Assembly (NCBI RefSeq): GCF_001650915.1
Contig: NZ_LXYO01000033.1
Coordinates: 124,001-188,000, forward strand
Length of the DNA stretch: 64,000 nt
Source: Marinobacter sp. EhC06
Lineage (GTDB): Bacteria > Pseudomonadota > Gammaproteobacteria > Pseudomonadales > Oleiphilaceae
Direction: 5' to 3'
The position numbers and the translations under genes were made by a program. Below are positions 30,353 through 40,477 of the stretch, piece after piece (the first letter of the stretch is position 1; each line of letters starts with the position of its first letter). The notes below the pieces were generated by a model that was given only the letters and a program-made list of their open reading frames with translations, ran no database searches and was not told the origin of the DNA.

Positions 30353-30450
30353 CTTGTTTACTCCTGTGGAATAATGAGGATCAAATTACCCATGGCTTGC
30401 TTCGAAACTTGAGCAATATCCAGAAACGATGAATACCATCGCGCACCAAC

Positions 30451-30501
30451 CTGAATCCTTTCTGAAAATGACCAATTATTTAGTGTTCAGGCTGGGTTCA
30501 G
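30451..30501. promoter_or_regulatory. Two mirrored 11-base-period direct repeats between copI and the regulator gene
   Basis: CTGAA-N6-CTGAA (30451-30466) and TTCAG-N6-TTCAG (30486-30501). The second pair is the first read on the other strand. Tandem half-sites one helical turn apart are the usual shape of OmpR-family operators (PmrA/QseB/CopR type). One pair faces copIAB and the other faces the two-component genes, so control of both units by the regulator at 30554 is likely. Confidence 0.6.
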
Positions 30502-30553
30502 GTAAAAGCGCGACACTGGCACGCTCTGCAATACCTGTAGGAAGGGGACACAC

Positions 30554-31219
30554 ATGCGTTTAATGCTCGTCGAAGATGACCGACTGCTTGCGGACGGGCT
30601 AACCAACCAACTGGAAAAGGCCGGGTTCAGCGTGGATGCCACCTTCACCGCGAGAGAAGCGTCAGCGCTGGCCGATCAGGAAGAATATCGCGCCGTGGTT
30701 CTGGACCTCGGGCTGCCGGACGCAAATGGCCTGGACGTGCTTCGGAAATGGCGAACGCGCGGCATCAGCCTTCCGGTGCTGATTCTGACCGCCCGCGGCG
30801 ACTGGCAGGACAAAGTGAACGGTCTGAAGGCCGGGGCCGACGATTACCTGGCCAAACCTTTCCAGACCGAGGAGCTGATTGCGCGGCTGAACGCCATCAT
30901 TCGCCGTAGCGAGGGGCGGGTGCATTCACTGGTAAAGGCCGGCCATTTCGAACTGGACGAGAATCGCCAAAGCCTGAAACTGGCCGATGGCACGGAACAC
31001 AGCCTCACAGGAACCGAATTCCGCTTGTTGCGTTGCCTGATGAGCCGGCCAGGGCATGTTTTCTCGAAAGAACAGCTTATGGAGCAACTTTACAACCTGA
31101 ATGACAACCCCAGCGAAAACGTCATCGAGGCCTACATTCGGAGACTCCGGAAACTGGTAGGCACGGATACCATCTCGACGCGACGTGGCCAGGGGTACCT
31201 GTTTAATGACCTCGTTTAA
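30554..31219 (+). CDS. OmpR-family response regulator, probable copper-responsive CopR type
   Basis: 221 aa. Receiver with D in L-D-L-G-L-P-D-A-N-G and K in L-A-K-P-F, then a winged helix ending R-R-G-Q-G-Y-L-F. Closest in look to QseB/PmrA/CopR regulators. Divergent from copIAB across a 201-base gap with tandem operator-like repeats; overlaps the kinase gene by 14 bases. Confidence 0.82.
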   Translation: MRLMLVEDDRLLADGLTNQLEKAGFSVDATFTAREASALADQEEYRAVVLDLGLPDANGLDVLRKWRTRGISLPVLILTARGDWQDKVNGLKAGADDYLAKPFQTEELIARLNAIIRRSEGRVHSLVKAGHFELDENRQSLKLADGTEHSLTGTEFRLLRCLMSRPGHVFSKEQLMEQLYNLNDNPSENVIEAYIRRLRKLVGTDTISTRRGQGYLFNDLV

Positions 31220-32561
31220 GAAACCGGTATCAATCAGGGGAACCCTACTGGCACTGCTGCTGCCGGGCGGCATCCTTCTGATGGCCCTCGCATGGCTGGT
31301 GCACGGGCTCCTCCTTGACCGGATGTCCCGCCAATTTGTGGAAACCCGGCTCAAAGACGAAGTCGCTTTTCTGGAACACCAGATTCGCGATTCCAGTAGT
31401 CGGCTGGACACCCTACAGACCGGTGATTATTTCCAGGAAGTTTTTCACCACGCATTCGTTATCCATTCCGACACCCGGACCATTATCTCCCCCGAGAATT
31501 GGGCGCCGTTGTTGATGCCACTGGTGAAGTCCGGCGAGGAAGGTACACTGCGCGTCAGTGGCGCCGAAATTGCGGAGGCGCCCTCGGATATCCTTGCTTA
31601 CAGGAAGTCCTTTCGCGTGGACGACCAGCCCATCGTGGTGATCGTTTCCGAGGACCTGGGTGCCTTGAGCCGGAGCCAGGCCGAGCTTCACGCCTGGACG
31701 GCCGTTGTTTCCCTGCTGCTGATCCTGCTGCTGGTTGGCGTTCTCTGGCTGGGCATCAACCTGTCCATGCGCCCCGTGGTGAGCCTCAAGGCCGCATTAA
31801 AGCGACTGCAGGATGGCGAGATATCGCGGATTGATGTCAGGGCCCCCGAGGAGTTCCAACCTCTCGTTCTGCAACTCAACCAGTTACTCGACTCATTGGA
31901 CCAGCGGCTGGAGCGTTCCCGGGATGCGCTGGCAAATCTCTCCCACAGCGTTAAAACGCCCATCGCTGCCGTTCGCCAGATTCTGGAAGATACTGACCGC
32001 CCCCTCCCCAACGATCTCAGACAACAAATGGCCAGCAGGCTCGATGATATCGACAGACAACTTGAAGCAGAAATGCGGCGCAGCCGGTTCGCTGGTCCAC
32101 AGGTTGGCAAAAGCGCCTATCCTCTGAAGCAGGCCCGGGACCTTCTCTGGATGCTCGGCCGGCTGTATCCGGCAAAATCCTTTGAAATGTCGACCGTACT
32201 GACCGAAGAACGACGCTGGCCTATCGAAGAGCACGACCTGAACGAGGTGTTGGGCAACCTACTGGACAATGCCGGCAAGTGGTCCGCCAGATTCGTTGAG
32301 CTTGGCCTGCAAGAGGATGGGAAAGGATTTGCCATCACCGTTGAGGACGATGGCCCCGGAATTCCTCCCGACGCGCTGGACACCCTCGGCACCCGAGGGC
32401 TGCGTCTGGACGAACAAACGCCGGGGCACGGCCTGGGGCTGGCCATCGTGCGGGAGATTACAGACCGCTATGGTGGTACCCTGAATTTCAGCTCCGGCTC
32501 GACCGGAGGATTCAAGGCAACGGTCCATTTTCCGGGTACTACCGGGGGGATAAGGCAGTGA
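31206..32561 (+). CDS. Sensor histidine kinase, partner of the CopR-type regulator
   Basis: 451 aa from the ATG at 31206 overlapping the regulator stop region; a further in-frame start at 31185 is possible. TM1 about 12-32, periplasmic sensor about 33-160 with few metal-type residues, TM2 about 165-187, HAMP, H-box L-A-N-L-S-H-S-V-K-T-P-I-A-A, N-box N-L-L-D-N-A-G-K-W, G-box G-H-G-L-G-L-A-I-V. Copper as signal is inferred from the neighbours. Confidence 0.8.
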   Translation: MTSFKKPVSIRGTLLALLLPGGILLMALAWLVHGLLLDRMSRQFVETRLKDEVAFLEHQIRDSSSRLDTLQTGDYFQEVFHHAFVIHSDTRTIISPENWAPLLMPLVKSGEEGTLRVSGAEIAEAPSDILAYRKSFRVDDQPIVVIVSEDLGALSRSQAELHAWTAVVSLLLILLLVGVLWLGINLSMRPVVSLKAALKRLQDGEISRIDVRAPEEFQPLVLQLNQLLDSLDQRLERSRDALANLSHSVKTPIAAVRQILEDTDRPLPNDLRQQMASRLDDIDRQLEAEMRRSRFAGPQVGKSAYPLKQARDLLWMLGRLYPAKSFEMSTVLTEERRWPIEEHDLNEVLGNLLDNAGKWSARFVELGLQEDGKGFAITVEDDGPGIPPDALDTLGTRGLRLDEQTPGHGLGLAIVREITDRYGGTLNFSSGSTGGFKATVHFPGTTGGIRQ

Positions 32562-33016
32562 AAATCGGTGAACTTGCAAAGACAACGGCCATTCCTGTTG
32601 AAACCATCCGCTACTACGAAAAAATCGGTTTGCTACCGGAACCGGACAGGGACAACAGTGGCTACCGTTCTTACCGCAATGCTCATTTGGACCGCCTCCT
32701 TTTTATCAAGCGCTGTCGCAACTTGGACATGGCCCAGGACGAGATCCGCGAACTGATCCGGCTGGCCGAGCAACCGGAAGCGGATTGCAGCGAAGTCGAT
32801 GCCCTGCTGGCGCGCCATCTGAATCACGTACGGGAACGGCTCAAGGAGCTGGCGAGCCTTGAAGAAACTCTCGAGCAGCTTCAAGAAGCCTGTACCGATG
32901 GGCGCACTGTGCGCGAATGCGGCATTCTTGGCGGGCTTAGCACGGAGTTTGATACTCCAGAGCCCGAGGACCGCCACAACCACGTACCCGGCACCCATGG
33001 GACTCGCCAGAACTGA
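32558..33016 (+). CDS. cadR: MerR-family metal regulator, CadR/PbrR type
   Basis: 152 aa starting at GTG within the kinase stop (GTGA), with GGGGGATAAGG before it. MerR helix-turn-helix at the N-terminus (V-E-T-I-R-Y-Y-E-K-I-G-L-L-P) and metal cysteines C77, C112 and C121, close to CadR C77/C112/C119. A His-containing tail follows. Such proteins activate export genes on Cd/Pb/Zn binding. A fitting operator lies before the next gene. Being in the copRS-type operon is unusual. Confidence 0.82.
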   Translation: MKIGELAKTTAIPVETIRYYEKIGLLPEPDRDNSGYRSYRNAHLDRLLFIKRCRNLDMAQDEIRELIRLAEQPEADCSEVDALLARHLNHVRERLKELASLEETLEQLQEACTDGRTVRECGILGGLSTEFDTPEPEDRHNHVPGTHGTRQN

Positions 33017-33044
33017 CGAATCTCAAAAATTTCTGCAGCAACTG

Positions 33045-33076
33045 TTGACCCTATAGCTACTACAGGGTTTTCAATA
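33045..33076 (+). promoter_or_regulatory. MerR-family operator/promoter of the CDF transporter gene
   Basis: A -35 TTGACC (33045-33050) and a -10-like TTCAAT/TCAATA (33070-33076) are 19-20 bases apart, the overlong spacing seen in MerR promoters. The spacer holds a dyad (33048-33068) with arms ACCCTATAG and CTACAGGGT, 8 of 9 paired, matching CadR/ZntR-type operators. It is the likely target of the regulator just upstream. Confidence 0.8.
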
Positions 33077-33102
33077 AGACTATCTGAACCAAGGAGGTCT
33101 TT

Positions 33103-33756
33103 ATGGCGTGCAGTTGCTCCGCCCCCGAACCCAAATCCCCTGCCCCGGGCTTTCGCAAAGCATTATGGATTGCCTTGTGGGTGAACCTGGCCATGTTCGT
33201 GGTGGAAGGCATCGCCAGTCTGTCATCCGGCTCGGTCTCTCTGATGGCGGATGCCATCGATTTCTTCGGCGACAGCGCCAACTACGTTCTGTCTCTGACA
33301 GTCCTCTCCATGGGTATGCTCTGGCGCGGTCGCGCAGCCATGGTCAAGGGCATCACCATGGCAGTGTTCGGCCTGGTGGTATGGGGCCGTGCCATCTGGG
33401 TGGTTCAGGCGGACATTACCCCGGAGCCGCTGACCATGGGAGCCGTCGGCCTGCTGGCGCTTGCTGCCAACATGAGCGTGGCCGCCATGCTGTTCAAATT
33501 CCGTGAAGGCGATTCCGACATGCGGTCTGTCTGGCTATGCAGTCGCAACGATGCCATCAGCAACATCGCTGTTATGGTAGCCGCCCTTGGTGTGTTCGGG
33601 ACCGGGACAGCCTGGCCAGACCTGATTGTAGCCGCCATCATGGGCACGCTGGCTATAACGGCCGGTATCAGTGTGGTGCGCCATGCCCGGAGCGATATCG
33701 CAGAAGCCAGGGCCAGCGAAGCGGAACCGACGGCGACGCCCTCGAGCAGCCGCTAG
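33103..33756 (+). CDS. Short cation diffusion facilitator-type transporter
   Basis: 217 aa. Cys-rich start (M-A-C-S-C-S), then about six membrane segments; S-L-M-A-D-A-I-D-F-F-G-D and S-R-N-D-A-I-S-N take the place of the metal-binding H/D-x-x-x-D motifs of CDF helices 2 and 5. The cytoplasmic C-terminal domain of full CDF proteins is missing. AAGGAGG before ATG. Metal export under the CadR-like regulator is likely. Confidence 0.78.
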   Translation: MACSCSAPEPKSPAPGFRKALWIALWVNLAMFVVEGIASLSSGSVSLMADAIDFFGDSANYVLSLTVLSMGMLWRGRAAMVKGITMAVFGLVVWGRAIWVVQADITPEPLTMGAVGLLALAANMSVAAMLFKFREGDSDMRSVWLCSRNDAISNIAVMVAALGVFGTGTAWPDLIVAAIMGTLAITAGISVVRHARSDIAEARASEAEPTATPSSSR

Positions 33757-33766
33757 TAACCCGATA

Positions 33767-34684
33767 CTAGAACGCCAGCGAAATCATCACCGGGATAAAC
33801 GCCAGGGCGAACAGCGTGGTCAGCAATACGGTACCCGCTGCCTGCCTTGGCGAAGTATCCAGCAACGTGGCGATAACCACGGTATTGGCGGCAATCGGGG
33901 TGATCGAGATCAGGAACATGGCCTTGTGTACCGCCGGTTCATATATGCCCAGAAGTGTTGCATCAACCCACCAGAACACGATGGCAACCAAGGGCCAGAC
34001 AACGAACTTCCCGAAGAATGCCAGGGCGGTGAAACGGACATTGCCCGCCAGGCCACGAAAGCTGGTGATGCTCATACCGATAATCATCATGCCCAGAATG
34101 CTGTAGGCGCCGCGCAGGTTATCGAACAGCGGCACAAAGATATCGGGAATACCAACACCCGCCAGATTCAGGAAGACTGCCGCCAGGAAGGCGTATACCG
34201 ACGGGAGCTTCAACACCCGCCAGAGTGCGTCCTTGATGCTGTAACGGCCCCGGGCAGCCAGATAGAAGCCTACAGAGTTCTCGAACAGCGTGGTGCCCAA
34301 CATGCACACAATATAGAGCCCAAGCCCTTCTTCCCCGAAAAGCAACAATGCCACCGGCACACCGAAGTACCCGGTGTTACCGGAACCCACACACAGGGGA
34401 ATGATGTTGGCACTGCCATCGGAGAGCACCCGCTTTGCCAGCTTTAATTGCACGATTCCCAGAACAGAAGAGATTCCGAATACCAGAAAGGGCAGCAGGA
34501 TGACTTCCGGAGAAAGCGGCGCGGCCATAACTCCGGAAAACACCACGGACGGCGTCACGATATAGAGCATTATGCCGGCAATGTGGCGGCCGCTGGCCTC
34601 AAGATAGCGACCGGCAATCCAGCCCAATGCAACCGTTACATAGAGCGGGATAAGCTTGAAGAAAAGGGCAAATGCAGCGGCCAT
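33767..34684 (-). CDS. AEC (auxin efflux carrier) family transporter
   Basis: 305 aa with about ten membrane segments in two inverted halves; N-I-I-P-L-C-V-G-S-G-N-T-G-Y-F-G-V-P is the conserved AEC crossover motif. Substrates of bacterial members include malonate and other organic acids; none can be assigned here. Convergent with the CDF gene, divergent from norC. Confidence 0.82.
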   Translation of the reverse strand: MAAAFALFFKLIPLYVTVALGWIAGRYLEASGRHIAGIMLYIVTPSVVFSGVMAAPLSPEVILLPFLVFGISSVLGIVQLKLAKRVLSDGSANIIPLCVGSGNTGYFGVPVALLLFGEEGLGLYIVCMLGTTLFENSVGFYLAARGRYSIKDALWRVLKLPSVYAFLAAVFLNLAGVGIPDIFVPLFDNLRGAYSILGMMIIGMSITSFRGLAGNVRFTALAFFGKFVVWPLVAIVFWWVDATLLGIYEPAVHKAMFLISITPIAANTVVIATLLDTSPRQAAGTVLLTTLFALAFIPVMISLAF

Positions 34685-34740
34685 CGGGACTCCGTGAGGA
34701 AAGGGGAAACTTCCAGCGATAGGTGCTCGAGTCTATCACC

Positions 34741-34756
34741 TACCCCTCCGGAGGTA
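34741..34756 (+). promoter_or_regulatory. NarL-type 7-2-7 site upstream of norC
   Basis: TACCCCT-CC-GGAGGTA: the left heptamer fits TACYYMT at 7 of 7 and the right AKRRGTA at 6 of 7, with the required 2-base gap. Its centre is 50 bases upstream of the centre of the FNR/Dnr box. A nitrate-responsive NarL/DnrD-like regulator is not in the window. Confidence 0.55.
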
Positions 34757-34791
34757 ACTCCCTGGCGCAATGGTGAAATATCCGGACATGC

Positions 34792-34830
34792 TTGACAATG
34801 ATCAACAGTATTATGGATGCATCTTTATAT
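34792..34830 (+). promoter_or_regulatory. FNR/Dnr-type promoter of the nor operon
   Basis: TTGACAATGATCAA (34792-34805) is a full match to TTGAY-N4-ATCAA. A -10-like TTATAT lies at 34825-34830. With the box at -41.5 the transcript would start near 34840, 38 bases before the norC ATG. Confidence 0.75.
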
Positions 34831-34877
34831 CCTAGCAGGGCAGTCAGGTATTTCACAAAGACCAAGGAGAGAGACCC

Positions 34878-36753
<1,876 letters not shown>

Positions 36754-36758
36754 AAACG

Positions 36759-36786
36759 GCGGGCCGGAGCAGGCGCTCCGGCCCGC
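36759..36786 (+). terminator. Strong hairpin between norB and the polyferredoxin gene
   Basis: A 12-base perfect stem (GCGGGCCGGAGC and complement) with a 4-base loop begins 5 bases after the norB stop. No T run. Probably a partial terminator or mRNA stabiliser that keeps norCB transcripts more abundant than the rest of the operon. Confidence 0.7.
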
Positions 36787-36800
36787 ATAACCTTCAACGG

Positions 36801-37766
36801 ATGTTTACCGTGCATGCGCAGACGATCCCGAACAAGGACACCCTCCAGAAGAAGCGGTTGCTGACACGCACCGCCTTCTTCGGGCTGTTTCTGCTTGCAC
36901 CGGTGCTCAATATTTTTCGCTACGATCTTACCGAAACCCACTTTGTGCTGCTGGGTTTTCCGCTGTCATTCAATCTTGAGCTGGCCTGGGTCAGCCAGAG
37001 TTCACCGACAGAGGTAGCCGGGCAGATCCTGGTCTGGTTCATACTTCCCATTACCCTGCTGGTACCACTGGTGCTCTGGATCGCCTGGAAATGGGGCAGG
37101 ATCTACTGTGGCTGGCTGTGCCCGCATTTTTCGGTAGTGGAGGCCATCAACCATCTGATGACCCGGGTAACCGGCAGACCCACCCTTTACGAAGCGCTAC
37201 GCAAAGGCAGGCGTGGCAAGGCCCTGCACTGGGCCGGGCTGGGCCTGGTGTGCGCACTGATCGGGTTCTCCTGGGCCCTGGCCATGCTGTCTTACCTGCT
37301 GCCGCCCATTCCACTGTACATCGATCTGGTGACCGGCCAGCTGGCTTTTTATCCGGCGGTGTTTCTGGCCGTGGCCACGACTCTTTTTACTCTGGACTTC
37401 CTCTTCGCGCGGCACCTGTTCTGCAAGTATGGCTGTGCTTTCGGCGTGGTCCAGAGCATTGCCTGGATGACCAATGGCAAAGGCAGCGTGGTCACCTTTG
37501 ATACCAAGCGGGCCGCCGCCTGCCGCGATTGCACCAGGGCCTGCGATGAGGCCTGCCCCATGCGGCTACCGACCCGCAGCCACAAGCGGGCAAAATTTAC
37601 CTGCACCCAATGCCTGCAGTGCGTCAGCGCCTGCCGGGAGGTTCAGAAAAACAATCCGGACGGCTCCCTGTTGAGCTGGGAGCCGGGTGAACCGGGCAAA
37701 CAGACCGTGCTGATTCCCGTTCGCCAGGTTGATCCATCCACCCACCAACACAGCGCCCGGGTCTGA
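36801..37766 (+). CDS. NapH/NosR-like membrane polyferredoxin in the nor operon
   Basis: 321 aa from the ATG at 36801; an in-frame GTG at 36750 would translate the hairpin and is less likely. About five membrane segments. Two cytoplasm-side motifs C-G-W-L-C-P-H and C-K-Y-G-C-A-F are of the NapH/NosR/CcoG kind. They are followed by two ferredoxin-like clusters, C-x2-C-x3-C-x3-C-P and C-x2-C-x2-C-x3-C (the latter C-T-Q-C-L-Q-C-V-S-A-C). It likely moves electrons from quinol or a cytoplasmic donor, or serves maturation. Its exact role in NO reduction is not established. Confidence 0.75.
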   Translation: MFTVHAQTIPNKDTLQKKRLLTRTAFFGLFLLAPVLNIFRYDLTETHFVLLGFPLSFNLELAWVSQSSPTEVAGQILVWFILPITLLVPLVLWIAWKWGRIYCGWLCPHFSVVEAINHLMTRVTGRPTLYEALRKGRRGKALHWAGLGLVCALIGFSWALAMLSYLLPPIPLYIDLVTGQLAFYPAVFLAVATTLFTLDFLFARHLFCKYGCAFGVVQSIAWMTNGKGSVVTFDTKRAAACRDCTRACDEACPMRLPTRSHKRAKFTCTQCLQCVSACREVQKNNPDGSLLSWEPGEPGKQTVLIPVRQVDPSTHQHSARV

Positions 37767-37775
37767 GGAGTTCCA

Positions 37776-39598
37776 ATGGAAGAATGGGTCGGCTTCAAGT
37801 GGCACGAATACATTACCCGGCAGGCGATGGGCGAATTCCCGGAGCATGCGGTACACCTGAAAGACGAAGCACGAACCCTGGGCGTGCTGTTCCGGGCCCT
37901 GGGCGGCGACCCGGCGCTCAGCCTCGTGACCGCAGAGCCGCGCCATTTTCGCACCCGCCGCCGGTTTCTGCAGAAACTGGCCGGCACCCACCGGAAATTC
38001 GAGCTGGCCTGGCGGGATGAGCAGAGCCTGAGGCTGCCCGAACGGCTGGCGCTGTTCCCCTCCCGTTCCGTCAACCGCGATCTCTATCTGTGGCTGGCGG
38101 CCCTGGCGTCTCTTGGCGAACTGACCGACTCCGACTGGCTGACCGGCAATCAGGCCATGGTCCAGACCCTGCTGGCCAAGTGGCCGGGGCTGGAGCCGGT
38201 ATACCAGCGCCTGGTGCGCCATACCCTGCAATGGCGACCGGATCCCGGTAGCCTGCCTCCAGCCGAAGGTCGACGCGAAAAGGCCATCCGACAGGCGCTG
38301 ATTGATCCGGGTAGCGTGGCCTCCCTGCCACGGGCTGAATCCGATCCCTGGCCCGTGGTTATCTGGCTTTACCCTACCCTCGCCCTGGGCAAGGTGACCG
38401 GGCAGATCATCGGCGATGACAACCTGACATCCACACCGGGTGGTCTGGCGAAAAAACGCAAGCGCCGGCGGGCCGAACGGGTCGATGCGTTCGATAAGGA
38501 TCAGGGCCTGATGCTGTTCCGGCTGGAGAGCCTGTTTTCCTGGAGCGAGTTTATCCCGGTGGACCGGGCCGGTGACGATACCGAGGAAGACGACGCCGAC
38601 GCCGTAGCCGATGACATGGATATGATCTCCGTCTCCAAAGACCGCCGCGAGGCGTCGTCGGCCATCAAGTTCGATCTGGACCTGCCGTCCGAGGAGAATG
38701 ACGACCTGCACCTGGGCCCGGGCATTCACCTGCCAGAGTGGGACTGGCGCAGCCAGAGCTATCGCGAGAAGTTCTGTTGCCTGCAGCCGATGCTCAGTAA
38801 AGAATCGGTGCCGACCCGCCTGCCCGACCACCTGTCCCGGTCCGCCATGAGGCTGCGCCGGCAGTTCAGCGCCCTGAAGCCGCTCCGGCAATGGGAGCGC
38901 CGCCAGACCGAGGGCGAGGAGCTGGATCTGGACGCCTGCATGGAGCGGGAGGTCCAGCACCGTCGTGGCATCGGTGTTATCGACCAGAAACTGTTTCGCC
39001 GCTGCAAGCAAAACCAGCGGGATCTTACGTGCCTGATTCTGGCGGACATTTCCATGTCCACGGACACCTTCATCAACAACAGCCAACGGGTGATCGACAT
39101 CGCCCGGGACGGTCTGCAATTGCTCAGCGAAGCACTCCAGGCCAGCCGCGACCCCTTTGCGATTTTTGCCTTCTCCTCACGCCGCCGGGACCACGTAAGG
39201 TTCCACCACATCAAGTCCTTCGACGAACCCTTCAACGACATCAGCCGGGGCCGAATCCAGGCGCTGGAACCAGGCTACTACACCCGCATGGGCGCTGCCG
39301 TACGCCAGGCGACCCGTTTGCTGCAGGGGCGCCACGAACACCAGAAAATCCTGCTGCTGCTTACCGATGGCAAACCTAATGACCTGGACCTGTACGAGGG
39401 CCGCTACGGCGTGGAGGACACCCGAATGGCGGTGCAGGAAGCCCACAAGGCGGGCCTGACCCCTTCTGCGTCACCATTGATGACGACGCCAATGAATACC
39501 TGCCCTATGTCTTTGGCAGCAATCATTTCGTGGTCATCAAGGATCCGACGCAGCTGCCGCTCCAGCTGCCCAAACTCTACATGAACCTGACCCGCTGA
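37776..39598 (+). pseudogene. norD: NorD with apparent single-base frameshift near the 3' end
   Basis: NorD is the VWA-domain partner of the AAA+ protein NorQ in inserting FeB into NorB. The zero frame runs to 39584 (602 aa). It keeps the metal-site motif D-I-S-M-S and later L-T-D-G-K-P, but after A-H-K-A-G-L-T-P it turns into unlike sequence. From 39464 the -1 frame continues with F-C-V-T-I-D-D-D-A-N-E-Y-L-P-Y-V-F-G and ends at 39598, the normal NorD C-terminus. One missing C in the CCCC run 39460-39463 explains this. It may be a real mutation or a sequence error; with one base restored the protein is 607 aa. Confidence 0.85.
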
Positions 39599-39603
39599 GA
39601 CCG

Positions 39604-40176
39604 ATGCAAACATCTGCCCCGACACCCAACCACCTGCCCGGCGACCTCGCCGTCTGGTTCTTCATCTTCGCGGAACTGGCGGTGTTCGGAATTCTGTTCA
39701 TCGGTTTCGGCGTCGCCCGCAGCCTGGATCCGGACACTTTCAGCGCCGGCCGAGAGGTACTGCATCCCTGGACCGGCCTGATCAATACGGTCGGCCTGAT
39801 CACCGCCAGTTACCTGGTGGCCGTCGCCGTTCACCGCCTGCGCGATCGTCAGGGAGGCGTCACCCCACTGCTATGGGGCGCCATCGCGGCTTCGGGCATC
39901 TACACCTTTGGCAAACTCTGGGAGTACGCAGACCTTTACAGCAACGGCTACAACGTGGGGACCGACACCTTCTTCATGTTCTATTTTTTCCTCACCTTCT
40001 TCCACTTCATGCACGTGGTCCTGGGCCAGATCATCCTGGTGGTTCTGGCGGTAAAGGTCACCAGAGGCGACTACAACGGCGACGACATGAACGGCATGGA
40101 ATCTGGCGCATCCTACTGGCACATGGTGGATCTGGTGTGGCTGGTCTTGTTCCCGATGCTTTATGTTCTGGCGTAA
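39604..40176 (+). CDS. norE: NorE, cytochrome oxidase subunit III-like protein
   Basis: 190 aa with five membrane segments, G-D-L-A-V-W-F-F-I-F-A-E-L at the front and F-F-H-F-M-H-V-V-L-G later, as in COX III/NorE. Non-essential accessory of NO reductase in other species. Starts 5 bases after the restored norD stop. Confidence 0.88.
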   Translation: MQTSAPTPNHLPGDLAVWFFIFAELAVFGILFIGFGVARSLDPDTFSAGREVLHPWTGLINTVGLITASYLVAVAVHRLRDRQGGVTPLLWGAIAASGIYTFGKLWEYADLYSNGYNVGTDTFFMFYFFLTFFHFMHVVLGQIILVVLAVKVTRGDYNGDDMNGMESGASYWHMVDLVWLVLFPMLYVLA

Positions 40177-40188
40177 GGAGGAGTCTCG

Positions 40189-40428
40189 ATGCTAGCGGTT
40201 TACATCGCCCTGATGGTTTGCACCATGACGCCTGTGATTGCTATGCAGGCCGGTGCGGATGCTTCTGTTCTCGTGTGGCTGGTTTTTGCACTGGTGATCG
40301 TGAAAGCGGTTCTGCTGGTCGATCATTTTATGGAAATGCGCCATGCACCAGTTGGCTGGCGAGTTGCCGCCCAGGCCTGGGCGCCGGTCGTGGTGGTGGT
40401 CGTTGCGGGGTTTCATGCCATGGGCTGA
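40189..40428 (+). CDS. NorF-like cytochrome c oxidase subunit IV family protein
   Basis: 79 aa with three membrane segments and the motif L-L-V-D-H-F-M-E-M-R-H-A-P typical of prokaryotic COX IV/NorF proteins. AAGGAGGAG before ATG. Last plus-strand gene of the nor operon, paired with norE. Confidence 0.82.
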   Translation: MLAVYIALMVCTMTPVIAMQAGADASVLVWLVFALVIVKAVLLVDHFMEMRHAPVGWRVAAQAWAPVVVVVVAGFHAMG

Positions 40429-40432
40429 ACTT

Positions 40433-40462
40433 GGGGCCAGATGAAAGCGTTCATCTGACCCC
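40433..40462. repeat. 30-base palindromic intergenic repeat, copy B
   Basis: GGGGCCAGATGAAAGC and its mirrored half ending TCTGACCCC, related to the copy at 6577-6606. It again lies at the 3' end of a plus-strand unit facing a convergent gene. It is followed by two tandem CCCCGTCTTCA units (40459-40480). It may act as a transcription terminator-like hairpin. Confidence 0.6.
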
Positions 40463-40477
40463 GTCTTCACCCCGTCT

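Noticed and set aside
37566..39119. Open frame of 517 codons antisense to norD
   Set aside because: Shadow of a GC-rich gene: lies fully inside norD, has low-complexity G/Q/R composition, no domain and no ribosome site.
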